Source: Flavivirga spongiicola
Lineage (GTDB): Bacteria > Bacteroidota > Bacteroidia > Flavobacteriales > Flavobacteriaceae
Length of the DNA stretch: 19,220 nt
Direction of reading: 5' to 3'
Assembly: GCF_030540825.1 (NCBI RefSeq)
Contig: NZ_JAUOEO010000003.1
Span: 1 to 19,220, forward strand
Below are positions 16,823 to 19,220 of this stretch, piece after piece (the stretch's first letter is position 1; every line of letters starts with the position of its first letter). The position numbers were made by a program, and so were the translations under genes. The notes beneath the pieces are model-generated. The model ran no database searches and had not been told where the DNA came from. It worked only from the letters and a program-made list of their open reading frames with translations.

Positions 16823-17137
16823 TTAAGAGGCGTACGCTTTTTTAGTTTTAAAATCCCGTAGCGCCATATCAATCATATTTAAGATAAAGGACTTGTTCTC
16901 GTCATTAAGTTCAGAAATCTTTACCAGCCTATCAATAGCATCCTTATCAAGAAGTAGATTAGTTTTACCAATCAAATAATCGACAGATACTTCCAGAGCA
17001 TCCGCAATTTTAGAAACCACATCAATAGAAGGTGTAATATCCCCACGTTCATATCTTCCAATCACATCTCCAGAAGTACCAATTATTTTACCAAGCGCAG
17101 ACTGCGAAAGCTTTTTCTTTTTGCGAAGTAACATCAC
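16823..17137 (-). CDS. XRE-family helix-turn-helix regulator
   Basis: This 104-residue protein has an N-terminal Cro/C1-type helix-turn-helix: LSQSALGKIIGTSGDVIGRY, then ERGDITPSIDVVSKIADALE (residues about 10-49). The usual VDYLIGKTNLLLDKD follows, and then a helical C-terminal segment, probably for dimerisation. The reading frame begins GTG-ATG at 17137, only 5 nt after hairpin site 7. Many homologues carry a few more N-terminal residues, so the site may have replaced the original start region. It converges on the immunity gene and is followed by its own stem-loop terminator. A truncated paralogue at 2054-2221 has the same position relative to the other RHS tip. The recurring association suggests the gene belongs to the cassette, either as a regulator of the tip/immunity pair or of the mobile unit. 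Its target is unknown. Confidence 0.88.
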   Translation of the reverse strand: MMLLRKKKKLSQSALGKIIGTSGDVIGRYERGDITPSIDVVSKIADALEVSVDYLIGKTNLLLDKDAIDRLVKISELNDENKSFILNMIDMALRDFKTKKAYAS

Positions 17138-17141
17138 ATTA

Positions 17142-17240
17142 TCCCCCGCTACCGCTAGTTTAAAAACTAGTGGCGGTAAAGATTAGCCAGTCAAGAGTAA
17201 GGAAATAAGTTAAGAAGCTACTTTAGAAATAGAGTAGCTT
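17142..17240 (-). repeat. Hairpin site 7 plus terminator; 99-nt perfect inverted repeat with 1685-1783
   Basis: The hairpin (17146-17176) has CCGC/GCGG and CTAGTTT/AAACTAG stems. The conserved spacer and a stem-loop, AAGCTACT (17215-17222) with AGTAGCTT (17233-17240), follow. On the minus strand that stem-loop terminates the XRE2 remnant. All 99 nt are the exact reverse complement of 1685-1783, which lie about 15.4 kb away. Confidence 0.93.
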
Positions 17241-17243
17241 TTT

Positions 17244-17381
17244 TTAAGAGTACGCTTTTTTAGCTTTAGTATCTCTAATATAGGCATCAAGAATTTTAAA
17301 GAACGCATTTTTATCTTCAATTTCCATATTAATAATAGCTTCCATGTGTTTGGTAATATCTTTATCAAAAAGAACAGTATT
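17244..17381 (-). pseudogene. Second XRE-type regulator remnant (C-terminal tail)
   Basis: On the minus strand this reads NTVLFDKDITKHMEAIINME, then a tail ending DTKAKKAYS and a TAA stop at 17244-17246. The pattern (a leucine/aspartate segment after the helix-turn-helix, then two helices and a KAKKAYS end) parallels the tail of the regulator at 16823-17137 (KTKKAYAS), but the sequence is a distinct paralogue. An in-frame stop lies about eight codons upstream within the hairpin-site sequence. The helix-turn-helix itself is therefore gone, and the fragment abuts site 8 just as the remnant at 2054 abuts site 4. Confidence 0.65.
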
Positions 17382-17383
17382 GC

Positions 17384-17433
17384 TATTCCCTGTTATTCCT
17401 CATATGCGCTAGCGCTTCGTCTTTGACAAGTGC
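17384..17433 (-). repeat. Hairpin site 8 (degenerate, loop lost)
   Basis: Read on the minus strand, the tail GCGCATATGAGGAATAACAG corresponds to the tail of sites 5 and 6 (GCGCATACTAGGGAACAG). The upstream TGTCAAAGACGAAG corresponds to their spacer. The inner stem is replaced by the 10-bp palindrome GCGCTAGCGC (17406-17415). It occupies the same position between a terminator and an XRE tail as the other sites. Confidence 0.6.
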
Positions 17434-17473
17434 CGTATCGAGTAAGTAAAACGGAATTAAAAGAATAAGTTAG

Positions 17474-17501
17474 AAAGCTTTTACAGAAATTTAGGGGCTT
17501 T
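17474..17501 (-). terminator. Weak terminator-like stem-loop at the outer end of the right array
   Basis: AAAGC (17474-17478) and GCTTT (17497-17501) form a short stem whose flanks match the XRE terminators at 16789 and 2226. On the minus strand it precedes site 8, so it probably belonged to a further cassette gene that is now lost. Nothing coding is visible between it and 17577. Confidence 0.4.
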
Positions 17502-17577
17502 TTTTAAGCAATTGTCCCGTCCTAAAAATAGATTTACAACTTGTTCTTAGTCTTGTTATTGGTTTACAATAATAGGA

Positions 17578-17706
17578 TTTTTACATAACAATCCAGTAGA
17601 AAGTGGTTTTGTAACTAATGCTATAGATTGGAAATATTCAAATACAAAAAATTTTCAAGACAATAACACAATTTCAAATATAGATAATATTGTCCTTTTG
17701 GGGTAA
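17578..17706 (+). pseudogene. 3' remnant of a Y1 (IS200/RAYT-type) transposase
   Basis: The frame reads FLHNNPVESGFVTNAIDWKY, then SNTKNFQDNN and a hydrophobic end, and stops at 17704-17706. The HNNPVESGFV..A.DWKYS segment is the characteristic C-terminal motif of REP-associated tyrosine transposases and relatives (pattern HxNPVxxGxV..p..WxySS). The catalytic HUH motif and tyrosine lie upstream in such proteins and are absent here, so this is a broken tail. The upstream sequence 17507-17577 is not recognisably coding. It matters because RAYT enzymes act on short GTAG-bearing hairpins like those in the adjacent arrays. Confidence 0.65.
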
Positions 17707-17793
17707 AAAGTATAAATCATATGCCTATTTTTACTATTCCCAACTATCTATATGCTATGATAAAATCCATTTAAAAACATGTAATTTTATAGG

Positions 17794-17812
17794 CTATAAT
17801 GCGTCGTTATAG
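17794..17812 (+). promoter_or_regulatory. Inverted repeat just upstream of the recombinase
   Basis: CTATAA (17794-17799) and TTATAG (17807-17812) flank a 7-nt spacer and end 11 nt before the recombinase ATG. A site here could be an operator for autoregulation or a small recombination core. The half-site TTATAG also occurs in the palindrome at 9766-9790. The function is unproven. Confidence 0.35.
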
Positions 17813-17823
17813 TATCATCCTTT

Positions 17824-18870
17824 ATGAAAAAAACCACGATACTCTTACCCTTATTTAAACAATTTATCCGTGATAGTGAAACAGGAAAACGTCTTAAAAA
17901 AAATGGCGAAAAAATAACAAAGAACACCATAGATAATTACAGGTATGTACATAATAATTTAACTAAATTCTGTGTAGAAACCGATTTTGATTTTCGCATA
18001 TGCAATGTCTATAAACTAAATACACGAGAGTTTATTTCAGAAAAGAACTACTGGAAAAAGTTCTATAAAAAATATACCGAATTTTTATACAAAAAAGGCT
18101 GTCATGATAATTATGTAGGCGCCAATATAAAAATTATACGTGCTTTTTTTAATTATTTAAAAGATGATAAAAATATCCCAACTGGTGACTTTCAAAAGCT
18201 ATTTTATATTCGTAAAGAAGAAGTAGAAATTTTAGTACTCTCTCCTGAGCAACTAAAATTTTTAATACATGATAAAGATTTTGATCAGTCGCTTACTCCT
18301 GCTATAAAACGTACCAAAGATATGTTTGTTTTTGGCTGTACTACTGGTTTACGTATTTCTGATATTAATAGACTCACCAATAAAAATTTTGAAAAACAAA
18401 ATGATGATTGGTACTTAAAAATAAAGTCACAAAAAACAAAAACCTATAGCTTTATAAAACTACCTAATTACGCAGCAACTATTTACAAACGTTATAAACC
18501 CAAATCATCAAAAACACCGATATTTAAAAATATTAGCCTTTTTATTTTTAATAGAAATTTAAAATTAATAGGAGAAAAAGCAGGTTATATACAACCCATA
18601 CATATGACAAGGGAGCGCTTGGGAAAAGCCAAAAATGTCACTATTAATGGTAAACAAAAACAGATACGTTTTTGTGATAAAATGAGTTCACATATGATGC
18701 GAAGAACTGCGATTACTACATTACTCATACTAGGAATGCCAGAGCATTTAGTGCGTAAAATAAGTGGGCATAGTCATGCAAGTAGCTCTTTTAATCGTTA
18801 TGTGCATTATGCTCAAGCCTATATAGATAAGGAGATTGATAAAATACATAGTAAACTGGATAGCTATTAA
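17824..18870 (+). CDS. Tyrosine recombinase (phage-integrase family)
   Basis: This is a 348-residue site-specific recombinase that would break and rejoin DNA through a phosphotyrosine. Residues about 1-130 form the N-terminal core-binding domain (SAM-like). Residues about 138-345 form the catalytic domain. Visible catalytic residues are Arg177 in TTGLRISDINRL, a Lys in KSQKTK (about 204), His290 and Arg293 in SHMMRRTAITTL, His316 in ISGHSHASS, and the probable nucleophile Tyr326 in FNRYVHY. The set appears complete, so the enzyme is probably active. It lies outside the right-hand array and is followed about 50 nt downstream by another degenerate hairpin site. That makes it the best candidate in the window to act on the array sites, though its true target is not shown. 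It could also be a stand-alone integrase of an unrelated element. Confidence 0.93.
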   Translation: MKKTTILLPLFKQFIRDSETGKRLKKNGEKITKNTIDNYRYVHNNLTKFCVETDFDFRICNVYKLNTREFISEKNYWKKFYKKYTEFLYKKGCHDNYVGANIKIIRAFFNYLKDDKNIPTGDFQKLFYIRKEEVEILVLSPEQLKFLIHDKDFDQSLTPAIKRTKDMFVFGCTTGLRISDINRLTNKNFEKQNDDWYLKIKSQKTKTYSFIKLPNYAATIYKRYKPKSSKTPIFKNISLFIFNRNLKLIGEKAGYIQPIHMTRERLGKAKNVTINGKQKQIRFCDKMSSHMMRRTAITTLLILGMPEHLVRKISGHSHASSSFNRYVHYAQAYIDKEIDKIHSKLDSY

Positions 18871-19220
18871 TTAAATTTGTCATTTCATTTGGTTAAAAGC
18901 TTTATTTTCTAACTTTTTTACTACTAGTTTTTAAAACTTGGGGTAGCGAGGAACAAAAATAAAAAGAACATGGTTTGATATCAAATCATTGGAGAACAAA
19001 CTATTGTTGATACCATTTTAAATTGGTTAACAAACTTGTTACATCGAATCAACCTAAAAGGCGCATCTATGTGAAAGAAATTAAAAAAGAATCATTAATT
19101 TTAAACCATAAATGAATCTATTAAAAAATAATCATAAAAGTAATAGAAAATTACTATTTGGTTTTCGTTATCTATTTAATTAAAAGAACAATAATCTAAC
19201 TAATTAACACACTAGCATCA
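18871..19220. other. Non-coding region after the recombinase
   Basis: Apart from the degenerate hairpin at 18921-18955, I see no coding sequence, RNA gene or clear promoter in this AT-rich stretch, which runs to the window edge. Confidence 0.6.
18921..18955 (+). repeat. Hairpin site 9 (degenerate)
   Basis: CTACTAGTTTTTAAAACTTG followed by GGGTAGCGAGGAAC matches the array hairpins (CACTAGTTTTTAAACTAG, then CGGTAGCG) with several substitutions. It retains GTAGCG and the GGGAAC-like tail. It is in the same orientation as the left array and opposite to the nearer right array. Confidence 0.6.

Noticed and set aside
1577..17433. Classical integron attC array
   Set aside because: The hairpins lack the GTTRRRY/RYYYAAC core sites, and the recombinase shows no sign of being an IntI. 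The resemblance is architectural only.
17507..17535. Insertion-sequence terminus at GTCCCGTCCTAAAAATAG
   Set aside because: It looks like an IS end and lies near the transposase remnant, but no matching inverted end or target duplication could be found in the window.

Overview
The window looks like a Bacteroidota chromosome segment, most likely from a marine Flavobacteriaceae. The evidence is the low-GC DNA, A-rich start regions without strong Shine-Dalgarno sequences, a lipoprotein sulfatase of the kind used on algal polysaccharides, a cytochrome bd operon, and very large YD/RHS proteins. No species can be named from the sequence alone.

Layout. 1-1524 is a lipoprotein sulfatase. 1526-2341 is a gene-poor repeat array made of short hairpins, terminators and a decapitated XRE-regulator remnant. 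2342-4287 (minus strand) is an orphan RHS C-terminal tip carrying a GIY-YIG nuclease-like domain, followed by a leucine-rich-repeat protein that is a candidate immunity protein. 4579-9758 is a block of ordinary genes: a MORN-like secreted protein, a membrane-SRPBCC protein, a Crp/Fnr regulator, a small membrane protein, intact cydB, a cydA broken by about eight single-base indels, and the tail of a small gene upstream of cydA. 9777-16316 (plus) is a giant RHS protein with no N-terminus. It ends in a different toxin-like tip and is followed by a candidate immunity gene (16300-16695). 16696-17510 is a second repeat array, largely the mirror image of the first, with an XRE regulator and the tail of another. 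17578-17706 is the tail of a Y1 (IS200/RAYT-type) transposase. 17824-18870 is an intact tyrosine recombinase, followed by one more degenerate hairpin.

How it fits together. The two arrays share perfect inverted repeats of 99 nt (1685-1783 with 17142-17240) and 61 nt (2280-2340 with 16700-16760). Coding sequence lying next to these sites is clearly more diverged than the sites. Each array follows the pattern hairpin site, XRE gene or remnant, terminator, conserved spacer, hairpin site. Each array abuts the 3' end of an RHS-tip/immunity pair. I read this as a cassette system for storing and exchanging RHS toxin tips. The nearby tyrosine recombinase and the Y1 transposase remnant are the candidate enzymes. 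This reading is an inference from architecture and has not been demonstrated.

Cautions. The junction near 9758-9830 joins two genes that have both lost their 5' ends. It carries a perfect palindrome and lies beside the indel-rich part of cydA. It may be a real rearrangement breakpoint or an assembly fault.
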